From the IMG/VR virus record IMGVR_UViG_3300010885_047103, positions 1-44,789 of that record: a stretch of DNA of 44,789 nt; one strand, given 5' to 3'. The notes below the pieces were generated by a model that made no database searches, had not been told where the DNA came from, and was given only the letters and a program-made list of their open reading frames with translations. Both the position numbers and the translations under genes were made by a program. The stretch comes from a virus. Below, piece by piece: positions 24,953-33,390 of the stretch. Each line of letters begins with the position of its first letter. Position 1 is the first letter of the stretch.

Positions 24953-25677
24953 GGGCGAGACTTCAGCTTGGTCATCAGCCGGACCGGATAGACGGTCCCG
25001 GTGTTCATCGCCCACGCCGACCCAGAGGGCGGGAGCCCAGTCGCGGAGGTAGCCTGCCAGACCGGAGGAACGTCGTAGGGGTAGCCGGCGGTGGAGTGAC
25101 CAGGCCAGCAATAGGAGCCCCTGGAGAAACCGGTCTGGTCGTACCCTGCGCTGCCCGCGCCGCCGTGCCAGAGGGCGAGGTAGAACCAGGGGTCAGTGAC
25201 CGAGTACGTGCAGACGTGGTTGTGGATGTCCATGCCCGTGAAGTCCGCTGTCTCCTCGACGGGGAGGATGGGAGACAGATAGATGACCTGGTCGGGCATG
25301 TAGGTCGTCGGGTTGAGCGTGTAGGCGCCGAGCTGCATGGTCTGGGTCCCGAGGCCTGGCGCTGCCATGGATGAGCGAGCGACGGCGATGTTCTCCCAGG
25401 TCGACTGGCCGCCAGCGTAGTAGATCATCGCGCGACACGACCTGGCGGCGATGTTGTTGCTGACGGCGGCGCAGCACAGGAAGTGGTTGTACCAGCGCCC
25501 GACGAGCCGAGGCACGGGGCCGCCAGGGCCGGGAACGAGGCGGGTGTCGACGTAGTTCTTCGTCGCTGCCTCGGTGTCCGCTACCGGGTCGCCCACGACC
25601 AGGATCGGGTAGTCGAGGGTGTCCCCCGACCTAGAGACTGACCCGACTCGGTTCTCGGAGGTGTACGGCTCGCCCAC
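24949..25677 (-). CDS. tail fibre-like protein, paralogue C
   Basis: A 242-residue protein from GTG 25677, two bases after the nozzle gene stop. DPVADTEAATKNYVDTRL near residue 30-47 matches the attachment motif of its neighbours, followed by VGRWYNHFLCCAAVSNN. Several cysteines (CC near 67, C81, C151, C187) are unusual for a fibre. Likely surface-exposed; function inferred from motifs and position. Confidence 0.62.
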   Translation of the reverse strand: MGEPYTSENRVGSVSRSGDTLDYPILVVGDPVADTEAATKNYVDTRLVPGPGGPVPRLVGRWYNHFLCCAAVSNNIAARSCRAMIYYAGGQSTWENIAVARSSMAAPGLGTQTMQLGAYTLNPTTYMPDQVIYLSPILPVEETADFTGMDIHNHVCTYSVTDPWFYLALWHGGAGSAGYDQTGFSRGSYCWPGHSTAGYPYDVPPVWQATSATGLPPSGSAWAMNTGTVYPVRLMTKLKSRP

Positions 25678-25679
25678 CG

Positions 25680-27398
25680 TCAGCTCCGCAGGTCTTGTCC
25701 AGCCTCCCGGAAGCCCAAGTAGATCCCGGTGATGTTGAAGTCCTCGGACGCCGTCGCGTTCGAGAACTCGAACGAGATGCGGCGGCCTGTCCCGGTCAAC
25801 CTTACATGCTGGACGGAGAGCGGGGCGGGGCCTGACGCGGTGGAGCCGCCAAGGAGGCTGGCGGCCGTCGTACCGCTACCCAAGTAGATGACGAAGTCGG
25901 TCCCGCTAGAGTAGGCAATCTTCGGCCCGGACGGCTGTAGGGTGACCGAGATGGTGTCGGTCAGGGTCCCGTCGACCCACGTCCTGATGGTGAGGGTGCC
26001 CTGGGAGGTCGGGATGTACTCGATCTCTAGAAAGTCGAAGATCTTCATCATCGACTTGATCTTGTCCGCGTCGGCGGCGTCGGAGAGGTACTCCCCGAGA
26101 TTCGAGTGCGAGGTCTGGAACAGACCCGTGTACGCCGAGCTGACGTTCGTCCGGTCGGCCTTCCCGATGACCCTGAGCGTCCCTGGGGCGCCGGAGGTGC
26201 CGTAGAACGTCTCGAACTGGTAGCTGACCGGGTTCCTCCGGACACCGAGGCAGGTCGCCGCGTCCTTGGTGTCGTACGAGACGCGAGGGACCCCTCCCTC
26301 CTTCCCCATGGCGGAGAAGTCGTTCACGATGGTGAGTCCCCACGAGAGGCCGTTCTTGGCGTAGGAGCTGAAGATGGCTTCCTTGGTCGTGGTGTTCCAC
26401 ACCCCGCGGATCTTGTCGAGCTGCCCGAGGTGCAGGTTCTCCCGCAGCCAGGAATCGAGCCCCAGCTTCTCCCCGTAGTTGACTACCTCGATGCCACCCT
26501 GGGTGTTCGCCAGGAGGGCGTACAGGTTACCGTCCGCCGAGACGAACAGGATGCCGTCGTCAAGCTGAATCGCGGCCTGTGGACTCGGGGCGCACCCGAT
26601 CGAGTCGGTGATCTGCTGAACGCGCCACCCGGCCGGGTTCACGTCGGTGTCGTCGAGCCAGAACAGTCCCCGCGGGTACTTCAGGATGAAGAGCATCCCC
26701 TTGTAGGACTTGGCGACGTAGATCCGTTGCCCGACCCCCGGGTAGACGGACTGGAAGATCGCGTCCATCGTGGGGGTCGTAGTGGTGGCGAAGTCAGCAT
26801 GATCGCTGAGCCGCGACCTGTAGAGGTAGTGCGGGCGGTTCGCGTTCCCGTACGCCCACAGCCCCCCGTTGTGGATCACACCGCCGAGGGGCATGTTGGA
26901 GGCGGAGTTCCAGTCCCCGGTGACGGTGACGGCCTGGACGGTCCCGGCGTCCCCGCGGAACCCGACGGGGGTGCACTCCCCGGTGAACAGCATGATCATG
27001 CGGTCCTTGACCGGGTCGGTGCGGGTAGACGCCTCGTTGCCGCACTCGACGAACACCCCCTTCGAGGGTACCGGCGAGAGCGTGGTCAGGGTCGTGGTGT
27101 TGACCTGGGCCGGCGAGTCGGAATCGCAGCGGTAGACCACGCCACTGGCCCCGAGGCTGTAGATGTACGACTTCCCGTCAGTCGGGGCGAACTCCCAGGC
27201 CGCCAGCGGGTAGGTCGTCACCCCGCCATCGTAGGTGGCGATCTGCGTGACGCCAGGCGCCTTGCGGAGCGTGTCGTCCGCGAACGTCAGCCCCTTGGCT
27301 TCGAGCAGGCCGGCTGGCGGAATCTGCGCTGGGTTAGGGCTCTGGTTGAGGCCCTGCGACCCGAGCGGGATGTGGATGACCCGGCCCTTGTACGCCAC
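25680..27398 (-). CDS. podoviral tail nozzle protein
   Basis: A 572-residue protein from GTG 27398. The N-terminus LGSQGLNQSPNPAQIPPAGLL and EAKGLTFADDTLRKAPGVTQ are typical of podovirus tail-tip/nozzle (P22 gp10-like) proteins that clamp beneath the tail adaptor. The middle has repeated beta strands with Gly/Asn turns consistent with a beta-propeller (IYVAKSYKGMLFILKYPRGLFWLD, IQLDDGILFVSADGNLYALLA in pieces). It is followed by fibre genes and preceded by the adaptor gene, in the expected order. Confidence 0.75.
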   Translation of the reverse strand: MAYKGRVIHIPLGSQGLNQSPNPAQIPPAGLLEAKGLTFADDTLRKAPGVTQIATYDGGVTTYPLAAWEFAPTDGKSYIYSLGASGVVYRCDSDSPAQVNTTTLTTLSPVPSKGVFVECGNEASTRTDPVKDRMIMLFTGECTPVGFRGDAGTVQAVTVTGDWNSASNMPLGGVIHNGGLWAYGNANRPHYLYRSRLSDHADFATTTTPTMDAIFQSVYPGVGQRIYVAKSYKGMLFILKYPRGLFWLDDTDVNPAGWRVQQITDSIGCAPSPQAAIQLDDGILFVSADGNLYALLANTQGGIEVVNYGEKLGLDSWLRENLHLGQLDKIRGVWNTTTKEAIFSSYAKNGLSWGLTIVNDFSAMGKEGGVPRVSYDTKDAATCLGVRRNPVSYQFETFYGTSGAPGTLRVIGKADRTNVSSAYTGLFQTSHSNLGEYLSDAADADKIKSMMKIFDFLEIEYIPTSQGTLTIRTWVDGTLTDTISVTLQPSGPKIAYSSGTDFVIYLGSGTTAASLLGGSTASGPAPLSVQHVRLTGTGRRISFEFSNATASEDFNITGIYLGFREAGQDLRS

Positions 27399-27401
27399 AG
27401 G

Positions 27402-28367
27402 TCACCCGATGATGACGCCAGAGCTGGTCCGCAGGACGCCCCACGACGTGCCCGTCGGCCGGGGGATGAGCCGCCCCATGTCGGGGCTGCGGGCGGAGTC
27501 CTTGATCTGGACCTTCTCCATCGCGTCCCAGGCGGTCTGGAAGACGATCCCCATCGCGGCCTGCTTGTCGTCGTTCTTCTCGAACAGCATCTGGAGGGCG
27601 GCGCCGAACGAGAGGATGCGGCGGTGCGGGTGAGGCACGACAGGGTCGCTCCCACCGACCGTCAGAGCGGCGGGCGAGTAGACGTAGTCGTACTCGAAGA
27701 CGCGCGGCTTCCCGTCGGCGTAGTAGTGGGAGAGGTGGACCTTGGTGCCGTTCCCCACCATCGCCGCCAGTTGCGGGGTCCCGGCCGTGATCGTGGCCAG
27801 GGGGAACGCGGAGTCCAGGGACGCCAGGTCGGTGATCCCGATCTCGTAGGGCCACTCGGGGACCTGTAGGGGGCCGGCGAACCGCACGAAGTCGGTCGCG
27901 AGGGCGAACTCCAGAGGCACCAGCTTGTAGTTCGAGGTCACGACCGTGGCCGGCTTCCAGGCCATGTCGAGCGTGATCGCGGTTCCGCCAGCGGTATGAC
28001 TCGCGACGGACGGGATCTGCTCACGCTGGCCGTCGAGGACGATCCGGTAGTAGTCCAGGTCGACGGAGCACGCGGCGCCAAGGGTGGCGGAGGTGCTGTC
28101 CTTCGTCAGCGTGATGCTACCGATCGCGGTGTAGCCGGTGATGTTCTGTGCCGGCAGGACCGTGAGATTCGCACGCTTCTTCGCCCACCACCAGTCCATG
28201 GCGGGGAGGACGATGTTCCCGATCGCGCCCCCGGTGACCAGCGCCTGCTGCATCGCGCTCACCAGGTTGGTGGCGCGGGTGTAGTACTGGCCCGTGGACG
28301 AGGAGGGCTCGCCAGCTAGCCAGAGGGCGTCCTCCACGATGTCCTGGACGGTCGTGAAGTTCGCCAC
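27402..28367 (-). CDS. tail adaptor / tail tubular protein
   Basis: A 321-residue protein (GTG 28367). N-terminal helices (FTTVQDIVEDALWLAGE, YYTRATNLVSAMQQALV) and a conserved DWWWAKKRANL, followed by a beta domain and C-terminal helices (ILSFGAALQMLFEKNDD, MGIVFQTAWDAMEKV). This matches head-to-tail adaptor proteins of podoviruses that bind the portal. Position just upstream of the nozzle gene agrees. Confidence 0.65.
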   Translation of the reverse strand: MANFTTVQDIVEDALWLAGEPSSSTGQYYTRATNLVSAMQQALVTGGAIGNIVLPAMDWWWAKKRANLTVLPAQNITGYTAIGSITLTKDSTSATLGAACSVDLDYYRIVLDGQREQIPSVASHTAGGTAITLDMAWKPATVVTSNYKLVPLEFALATDFVRFAGPLQVPEWPYEIGITDLASLDSAFPLATITAGTPQLAAMVGNGTKVHLSHYYADGKPRVFEYDYVYSPAALTVGGSDPVVPHPHRRILSFGAALQMLFEKNDDKQAAMGIVFQTAWDAMEKVQIKDSARSPDMGRLIPRPTGTSWGVLRTSSGVIIG

Positions 28368-28742
28368 CTAGTTCCTCCGGCGGTCGACTCGTCCGATGCT
28401 GGTGATGGTCAGCGAGGTCCCGGCCCCGGCCCCCGAGGTCGTGCAGCGGAGCCACTGGTAGCCGCACTCCCGGGTGGGGACGTACTTGAGCCCGGCCGCC
28501 GAGAAGGTGATCGAGCTGGCGAGCGGACGCCAGGCGTCGGCGTGAGGGGCCCCGGCTCCCGTCCCGAAGTTGTTCGAGACTTCGAGCGTGACCGTCGCGC
28601 CGTCGAACGTCCCGGTGACCTGCACGGCGCAGACGTACATGTCCGCCAGGTGGATGGGGGCGGTGCTCTCGTTGGCGGTCGTGGTCCAGACGCAGCGCCG
28701 GACCCCTGCCCCGATCGCCGTGTCGACCTTCGTCGTCGCCAT
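28368..28742 (-). CDS. small beta-rich structural protein
   Basis: A 124-residue protein. CAVQVTGTFDGATVTLEVSNNFGTG and ASSITFSAAGLKYVPTRE are alternating beta strands like an Ig-like or jelly-roll decoration domain, and closely resemble the pattern in the next gene (28742-29101: IQATGTFGASGTILIKGSNDG, LTFSSAGVLTLPD). Probably paralogous decoration or tail-associated proteins. Confidence 0.6.
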   Translation of the reverse strand: MATTKVDTAIGAGVRRCVWTTTANESTAPIHLADMYVCAVQVTGTFDGATVTLEVSNNFGTGAGAPHADAWRPLASSITFSAAGLKYVPTRECGYQWLRCTTSGAGAGTSLTITSIGRVDRRRN

Positions 28743-29101
28743 CAGTCGCCCTCGCGAGCGACCAGGGTGACGACGTAGTCCCCGCCGCCGGCCCCGGGGT
28801 TCGTGAACTCGGGCCGAACCCAGAGCGGGCGTTCGGCATCGGGGAGGGTCAGGACACCGGCGGACGAGAACGTGAGCGCGACCGGGAAGGCGACGAAGTT
28901 GCTTCCGTCGTTCGACCCCTTGATCAGGATCGTACCGCTGGCCCCGAACGTGCCAGTCGCCTGGATGGAGACGGTGTCGGACTGGACGACCGGGATGTGG
29001 GCGCCGTTGCCGGTGTCGCCGCTCGCCAGGGTGACCGTCCAGGTCGTCTTGCGGACCTTCGGGGCCGAGGCGTGGGTCGAGTTGGTCGCGGTGAACGCCA
29101 T
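28742..29101 (-). CDS. small beta-rich structural protein, paralogue
   Basis: A 119-residue protein with the same strand pattern as its downstream neighbour (ATGTFG, KGSNDGSNFVAFP, TFSSAGVLTLPD, then PGAGGGDYVVTLVAREGD). This pattern of x-V-x-G-T-F-x-G-x-T-V-x-V-x-x-S-x-D recurs in small phage head/tail decoration proteins. Four-base-type overlap with the neighbour (shared A at 28742). Confidence 0.6.
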   Translation of the reverse strand: MAFTATNSTHASAPKVRKTTWTVTLASGDTGNGAHIPVVQSDTVSIQATGTFGASGTILIKGSNDGSNFVAFPVALTFSSAGVLTLPDAERPLWVRPEFTNPGAGGGDYVVTLVAREGD

Positions 29102-29108
29102 CTAGAGG

Positions 29109-29486
29109 CTACTCCTTCTTGCGCTTCGGGGGCGTGGGGGCCTCACCCTCGAACCCACTGGCGGCTCGGGCGTGGGTGATGAGGTGCTGCTCGTACTCGC
29201 CGCTCGCGACCGGGTCGGAGCAGATGGCGCAGTGCTTCAGGACCTGTTCGATCGTCTGCGACCCCGTGCGGAGAGGGTTCGTGAGAAGGCTCTCCAGAAT
29301 GTAAGACGGCACGTCGGTGAGGGCCATCTCGTTGCCCCCGTCGTCGTAGTACTTCACCGTCCCGTAGTGGTCCTGGACCGTGACCGGGAGATGGTCCATG
29401 GAGACGTAGCGCCTGGTGGCGTTCGTCCTCCCCAGGACGGCCATCCCGGTCGCGCGGTCGATCTGGTACTCGTGAACCCTCAGCAT
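29109..29486 (-). CDS. structural-operon protein with C2H2 zinc finger
   Basis: A 125-residue protein, SD GGAGAGGATG before ATG 29486. Residues 1-60 are beta-like (VHEYQIDRATGMAVLGR, VTVQDHYGTVKYYDDGGNE). Residues 86-105 hold C-x2-C-x11-H-x3-H (CAICSDPVASGEYEQHLITH spans exactly this), a classical zinc finger, and the tail is Lys/Pro-rich (TPPKRKKE). Function unknown; a DNA- or protein-binding role is possible. Confidence 0.6.
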   Translation of the reverse strand: MLRVHEYQIDRATGMAVLGRTNATRRYVSMDHLPVTVQDHYGTVKYYDDGGNEMALTDVPSYILESLLTNPLRTGSQTIEQVLKHCAICSDPVASGEYEQHLITHARAASGFEGEAPTPPKRKKE

Positions 29487-29508
29487 CCTCTCCTCCTCCT
29501 TCTCTCTA

Positions 29509-29892
29509 TCACGCCAGGTCGCAGTGTGCGGTCAGCAGGATCGTGACGTCCTTCGCCGCGCCGCCAGCGGGGTTGGCGTAGGCGACCCGGTAGTATCCCG
29601 TCTTGAGCGATGCGGACGGCAGGCCCTTGATGCCCGCGGCCGTGAACTGCTGGGTAGGCGACAGAGCCGCGAACGCCGTCGGCGAGCCGTCATCGACCGA
29701 GTACTGCAACGTGCAGTCCCCACCATCATCGCTCGCGGAGATTTCCGCGAACTCGATCCCGGTCGGGTTGATCAGGTAGACGCTCCCCGAGTTCACCGCC
29801 GTGTCGGCGGCCGCCCCCACGAGGTGGAAGAGCGTCGCCTTCCCCGGGGCGCGGAAGATCTTCGTCGTGACCGTCGCGGTAACGGCGGCCAT
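29509..29892 (-). CDS. beta-rich decoration-like protein
   Basis: A 127-residue protein with strands such as TATVTTKIFRAPGKATLFHLV and CTLQYSVDDGSPTAFAALSPTQQF in part, ending KDVTILLTAHCDLA. Composition and location among other small beta proteins just after the capsid gene suggest a capsid decoration or minor head protein. No exact family. Confidence 0.55.
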   Translation of the reverse strand: MAAVTATVTTKIFRAPGKATLFHLVGAAADTAVNSGSVYLINPTGIEFAEISASDDGGDCTLQYSVDDGSPTAFAALSPTQQFTAAGIKGLPSASLKTGYYRVAYANPAGGAAKDVTILLTAHCDLA

Positions 29893-29895
29893 CGA

Positions 29896-30258
29896 CTAGT
29901 ACCCGAGGCAGGTGAGTTCGAGGTCCTGCGCGGCGGGGGTGTCCGAACCGTCGAGGTTGATCAGCCCGGTGTCGCCGGCCGCGGTGGCATCGACCTCCAG
30001 GCCGAGCAGCGTGGGGGCGGTCGTGTTGCCGTTCCAGACCCACAGGCTCTGGGTGCTGGTGGCGTTCACGTTCACCACGACGCTCTCCACCTGGGTCTTG
30101 AAGCCCAGCTTCGCGAGCGTGAGCGGGACGCCAGCGGCCGGGTAGGTCAGGGTCGCGTTGCCGAACTGCACCCGGGTCTTCGTGTGCGTCAGCTTCCCGA
30201 CCCTCTTGGCGAGCCCGCGGTCGGTGTAGGTCACGTCGCCTGCGGCGATGTCGGCCAT
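29896..30258 (-). CDS. beta-rich decoration-like protein
   Basis: A 120-residue protein. DVTYTDRGLAKRVGKLTHTKTRVQF in part followed by alternating strands (VESVVVNVNATSTQSLWVWNG). Preceded by a hairpin at 30278-30301. Likely a minor head protein by position between the capsid-adjacent 159-residue gene and further small beta proteins. Confidence 0.55.
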   Translation of the reverse strand: MADIAAGDVTYTDRGLAKRVGKLTHTKTRVQFGNATLTYPAAGVPLTLAKLGFKTQVESVVVNVNATSTQSLWVWNGNTTAPTLLGLEVDATAAGDTGLINLDGSDTPAAQDLELTCLGY

Positions 30259-30277
30259 GCTTTCTCCTGTTCACCAG

Positions 30278-30301
30278 GGGGAGGGACCTGTGCCCCTCCC
30301 C
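30278..30301 (-). terminator. stem-loop between decoration genes
   Basis: On the minus strand GGGGAGGG, eight-base loop, CCCTCCCC: an 8-bp perfect stem in the 62-base gap between the 159- and 120-residue genes. No T-run follows. In head operons such hairpins often lower expression of genes after the abundant capsid proteins, by partial termination or mRNA-end protection. Confidence 0.5.
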
Positions 30302-30320
30302 GTGGTAGGTTGGTGGTCTG

Positions 30321-30800
30321 TTACGCGGCCTTCCGGCTGACCGGAGCGGCCGAGTTGGTTCCGCCGTAGCCGTCGAGACGGACGATGGCGTAGGCGAAGT
30401 AGTCGCCCGTGTCGGCGTTGCCGGCGGTCTTCTGCTTGAAGACGACGACCTCGCCCGGCTTCACCCGGTAGGGGAAGTTGGCCGAGGACGAGATGACGCG
30501 CGTACCCGCCGGGGCGCTGGCCGCGGGGGTGATGGTCGCGATCTCGGTGCCGCTGGCGCCGACCGCGGAGGCCGCCCCGACGAGCAGGGCGACGACCGGG
30601 GCCGCGGAGGCCTGGGTGCCCAGGGTGACCTGGACGTTGAGCCCGAACTCCAGGATCGTGCAGCCGCCCGGGAAGGCGTACTCTTCCCCGAAGGTCGGCG
30701 TGCTGACGCTCTGGGCGCCCTGGATGGCCTGGACCGCGGCGCCCGTGCCCTCGGGGAGGCTGACCGAGCGGATGAACATGAGTCCATCGGTGTAAGACAT
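30321..30800 (-). CDS. probable head decoration protein
   Basis: A 159-residue protein directly downstream of the major capsid gene. Strands such as CTILEFGLNVQVTLGTQ, VVALLVGAASAVG, YRVKPGEVVVFKQKTAG, and YFAYAIVRLDGYGG suggest a beta-sandwich. Position right after the capsid gene is typical for decoration or stabilisation proteins. SD AGGAAAAGGAGAAAG precedes ATG 30800. Confidence 0.6.
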   Translation of the reverse strand: MSYTDGLMFIRSVSLPEGTGAAVQAIQGAQSVSTPTFGEEYAFPGGCTILEFGLNVQVTLGTQASAAPVVALLVGAASAVGASGTEIATITPAASAPAGTRVISSSANFPYRVKPGEVVVFKQKTAGNADTGDYFAYAIVRLDGYGGTNSAAPVSRKAA

Positions 30801-30837
30801 TCTTGCTTTCTCCTTTTCCTTGCCTTGCGCTTGTGGC

Positions 30838-31779
30838 TTACGCCGAGGTCACCCGAACGATGCGGGCCTCACCCGCGTTCGACGTGTCCCAGATGATCCC
30901 GAACGCCAGGATGCCGTACCAGGCGACCGCCTTCGAGCGACCGAAATCCTGGGGAATGGCTGCGCGCAGCTCGGGGGTGAGGACCTCCGCCAGGGCGACG
31001 GAGTCCTGGCCGAAGAACACGCACTCGCCGAGGACGCTGGAGGTGCCGACCTTGCCGAGGGCGTTGTTGTGGTTGGTCTGGATGAAGCGGACGCCCTCCA
31101 GGCGGCCGACCTCGCCGTTGGCCTTGACCTCGGGCGTGTTGTACTTCTTCCACTCCTCCCACGTCGGGTCGCGCTTGATGCCGCGGAGCGCCAGGGTGCG
31201 GCAGATCGCGACGTAGTCGTCGCCCGACCACTTCGGCACGCGGAGCGTGTCCCACATGTAGTCGGCGATCTCCTCGACGTGGAACACGTTGAGGTTCGCG
31301 GTCGCGGTGTAGGACGGCGAGCCGTCCGTGTCCCACACGCCCGACGCCGCGGTGTACGGGGTGTAGATGATCTTCGCGGTCTTGAAGGCCGCCGCGCAGG
31401 CGGTGTCGAGGACCAGCTTCTGCTGCTCCTTGAGGCGCTGCTGGATCGGGTTCTCGATGTCGAACTCGGAGAGGTCCTCGGAGAGCGAGGTGAACGGCAC
31501 GGCGCGCCCGTACTCGCTGACCGTGATCGAGGTCGTGCTGAGCGCGAACGTGTCCTCGGGGATGCGCGTCGTCTCGGTGATGGTCGCCGAGCTGGGCTCC
31601 GCGATCGTGGGGAGGCGCACCAGGGTGACCGTCTCACCCTTCTTCTTGCCGAAGCCATCGACGGGACGAGCGAACTCGACGAACTGACTGTCCTCGATGC
31701 TCTTCTCGTAGAGGTGCTTCGACATCGCGTGCGACTTGTAGACGCCCGACGGGGCATCGTACGTCCAGGTGAACGGCAT
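30838..31779 (-). CDS. major capsid protein, N4 gp56-like
   Basis: A 313-residue protein from ATG 31779 (SD AGGAGTACACTCCC). YDAPSGVYKSHAMSKHLYEKSIEDSQF, then GFGKKKGETVTLVRLP (near 45-60) and TETTRIPEDTFALSTTSITVSEYGRAVPFT (near 68-97) are typical of the N4-gp56 family of HK97-fold capsid proteins, as is FHVEEIADYMWDTL followed by DYVAICRTLALRGIK. No N-terminal delta domain is present; a separate scaffold gene lies immediately upstream. It should be the most abundant virion protein. Confidence 0.88.
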   Translation of the reverse strand: MPFTWTYDAPSGVYKSHAMSKHLYEKSIEDSQFVEFARPVDGFGKKKGETVTLVRLPTIAEPSSATITETTRIPEDTFALSTTSITVSEYGRAVPFTSLSEDLSEFDIENPIQQRLKEQQKLVLDTACAAAFKTAKIIYTPYTAASGVWDTDGSPSYTATANLNVFHVEEIADYMWDTLRVPKWSGDDYVAICRTLALRGIKRDPTWEEWKKYNTPEVKANGEVGRLEGVRFIQTNHNNALGKVGTSSVLGECVFFGQDSVALAEVLTPELRAAIPQDFGRSKAVAWYGILAFGIIWDTSNAGEARIVRVTSA

Positions 31780-31815
31780 GGGAGTGTACTCCTGTGGTGG
31801 TGTAGTGCTTGACGG

Positions 31816-32595
31816 CTACCCAGACGTCGCCGGCATCCGGAGCCCCGAATTGCGCGCCCGCTGCCTCTCCCGGATGAAAGCAGACATGCTACCTGCCTGC
31901 TGCTCCTCCGGCTTCGGCTGCGCCTTCGGGCGGGTCGTAGAGCCCGCCTCCAAGGTCACGCGCTTCGAGGCCACCTTCTTGCCGTGCTCGGTGAGCCCGA
32001 CGAGCCGGTCGGCCGATAGCCGGGCCAGCTCCTCGAACCCGTCCTTGACGGGTAGGTCCTTCAGCGTGTTGTAGTTGTTCCTCCAGACGGCATCGACCAC
32101 GTCCTCCGCGCCCTTCAGCTCCGGGTGTCCCCGGTAGAACTGCTGGACGGCGGAGTTCCACGCCGACTCCCTCTGGGACTCCTGCTGCCGCTGCTGCGCC
32201 TCCTCGTAGCGCCGCTGCTCTAGGGCCAGGGCCGTCCGGTGAACGAGCGCCTCGTTGTACTCGCGCTGCTTCCGGGCGTGCTCGACTGGGTCCTCCAGAG
32301 CCAAGCGGTCATCGGGTGGCTGGAGCTGAGCGGACTCCTGCGCCGGCCTGCTGTCCTCGGTGCGATCCTCCTCCAGGCGGGCCAGCCGCTCCTGGAGCTG
32401 CTGTAGTCGGGCCCCATGCTCGCCGTCGCGACGGTTGACCTCGCGGCGGAAAGCATCGGCGACGTCAGCAGGGACGTCGAAGGCGGTGCCTCCGATGTTG
32501 ATACGGGCGGAGGTCGGCGCACTGTCAGGCGTCGGCCTCGAATCAGCAGCGGCGCTCTCGGCGTCGCTACCTGGGTGTCCTGCGATCTGGCTCAT
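31816..32595 (-). CDS. capsid scaffolding protein
   Basis: A 259-residue, highly charged, Gln/Glu/Arg-rich protein directly upstream of the capsid gene. Residues about 50-165 are helical with coiled-coil character (LQQLQERLARLEEDRTED, LEQRRYEEAQQRQQESQRES). The basic C-terminus (SAFIRERQRARNSG) fits the helix-loop-helix that binds capsid protein in phage scaffolds. Gene follows late promoter box copy 2; SD AGGAGGAGAGG precedes ATG 32595. Confidence 0.75.
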   Translation of the reverse strand: MSQIAGHPGSDAESAAADSRPTPDSAPTSARINIGGTAFDVPADVADAFRREVNRRDGEHGARLQQLQERLARLEEDRTEDSRPAQESAQLQPPDDRLALEDPVEHARKQREYNEALVHRTALALEQRRYEEAQQRQQESQRESAWNSAVQQFYRGHPELKGAEDVVDAVWRNNYNTLKDLPVKDGFEELARLSADRLVGLTEHGKKVASKRVTLEAGSTTRPKAQPKPEEQQAGSMSAFIRERQRARNSGLRMPATSG

Positions 32596-32605
32596 CCCTC
32601 TCCTC

Positions 32606-32622
32606 CTATTCTACCACATCCC
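32606..32622 (-). promoter_or_regulatory. late promoter box, copy 2 (scaffold/capsid)
   Basis: Minus strand GGATGTGGTAGAATAGG, core GTGGTAGAAT with extended -10 TGG-TAGAAT at 32608-32613. The TAG within it is the stop codon of the preceding gene (32606-32608). Twelve bases separate the -10 from ATG 32595. It would add transcription right before scaffold and capsid. Confidence 0.65.
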
Positions 32623-32875
32623 CGCCAAGAGCGGCACCGGCCTCGTGTTGCCCGAGGGCAACCCGGTGTTCTAACTCCTCGCGGAAGCCGAAGATGGCGT
32701 CTAACTTGCCCACGAAGACCAGGGCCTTCTCGGGAGACATCGACCCGGACCGGTACAGCATGATGGCGTTCCGGACCGCGGTGTCGAACCACTCGTCGAA
32801 GAGCCCGACGGTGATCTGGAGGACGAGTCCCGCCTCGCGGCCCGTCGAGATGACGGCGGACTGCTCCGGGGTCAC
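32606..32875 (-). CDS. small protein of unknown function
   Basis: An 89-residue protein from GTG 32875, overlapping the previous TGA. Helical, with VLQITVGLFDEWFDTAVRNAIMLYRSG and FVGKLDAIFGFREELEHRVALG. Its last four codons and stop (GTG GTA GAA TAG region) coincide with the promoter box of the scaffold gene. A head-assembly role is possible from location only. Confidence 0.55.
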   Translation of the reverse strand: MTPEQSAVISTGREAGLVLQITVGLFDEWFDTAVRNAIMLYRSGSMSPEKALVFVGKLDAIFGFREELEHRVALGQHEAGAALGGDVVE

Positions 32876-33369
32876 TCGGCCTCCTCGCCCAGCTCTGCCT
32901 TCGCGCCCAGCACGTCGGCGCGGGGGTTCACGTTCACCAGGAGGTGGCCCTTCCGCAGGATCTGCGCGGCCTCCCTGGCGAGGCGAACCTGCATCCGCAT
33001 GGCCCCCTGCAACGCCGCGAAGAGGAACAGCGCCCACCGCGGCATCGAGCGGTGGTCCAGCTCCTCGCTGTGCTTCTCGAACCAGGCGAGCCGCCTCTCG
33101 GCGTCCTCTTCCAGGCCCGTCGTGTCCTCTTCCATCGTCCCACCTCCCGTCCAGTATGCGTTCTTGCGGAGCCGGCGCGCCATGATGATGAACGACTGGT
33201 GCAGGGTGATCGTCGCCCGGCAGGCGAACACGCACCAGGGCTCGCTCTGGACGAGCTGGCCGCCCCAGTAGTCCAGGTAGTCCATCCACTGGCTGGCTTT
33301 CACCAGCCCGCTCCCCTTGACCTGCAAGTCCGCGGTGCGCCGACCGCGGAGGTCTACGACCTCACCCAT
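32872..33369 (-). CDS. head-operon protein of unknown function
   Basis: A 165-residue protein from ATG 33369, five bases after AGGAGG. Includes WMDYLDYWGGQLVQSEPWCVFACRATITLHQSF in pieces and a hydrophobic helix (MPRWALFLFAALQGAMRM) that might be a membrane segment or buried helix. Acidic C-terminus. No family recognised. Confidence 0.6.
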   Translation of the reverse strand: MGEVVDLRGRRTADLQVKGSGLVKASQWMDYLDYWGGQLVQSEPWCVFACRATITLHQSFIIMARRLRKNAYWTGGGTMEEDTTGLEEDAERRLAWFEKHSEELDHRSMPRWALFLFAALQGAMRMQVRLAREAAQILRKGHLLVNVNPRADVLGAKAELGEEAE

Positions 33370-33390
33370 CCCCACCTCCTCGCGACCGAG

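Noticed and set aside
26106-27869. 587-codon plus-strand frame opposite the nozzle gene
   Set aside because: Antisense shadow; Arg/Val/Asp-rich composition and no ribosome site, and the opposite gene has clear podoviral features.
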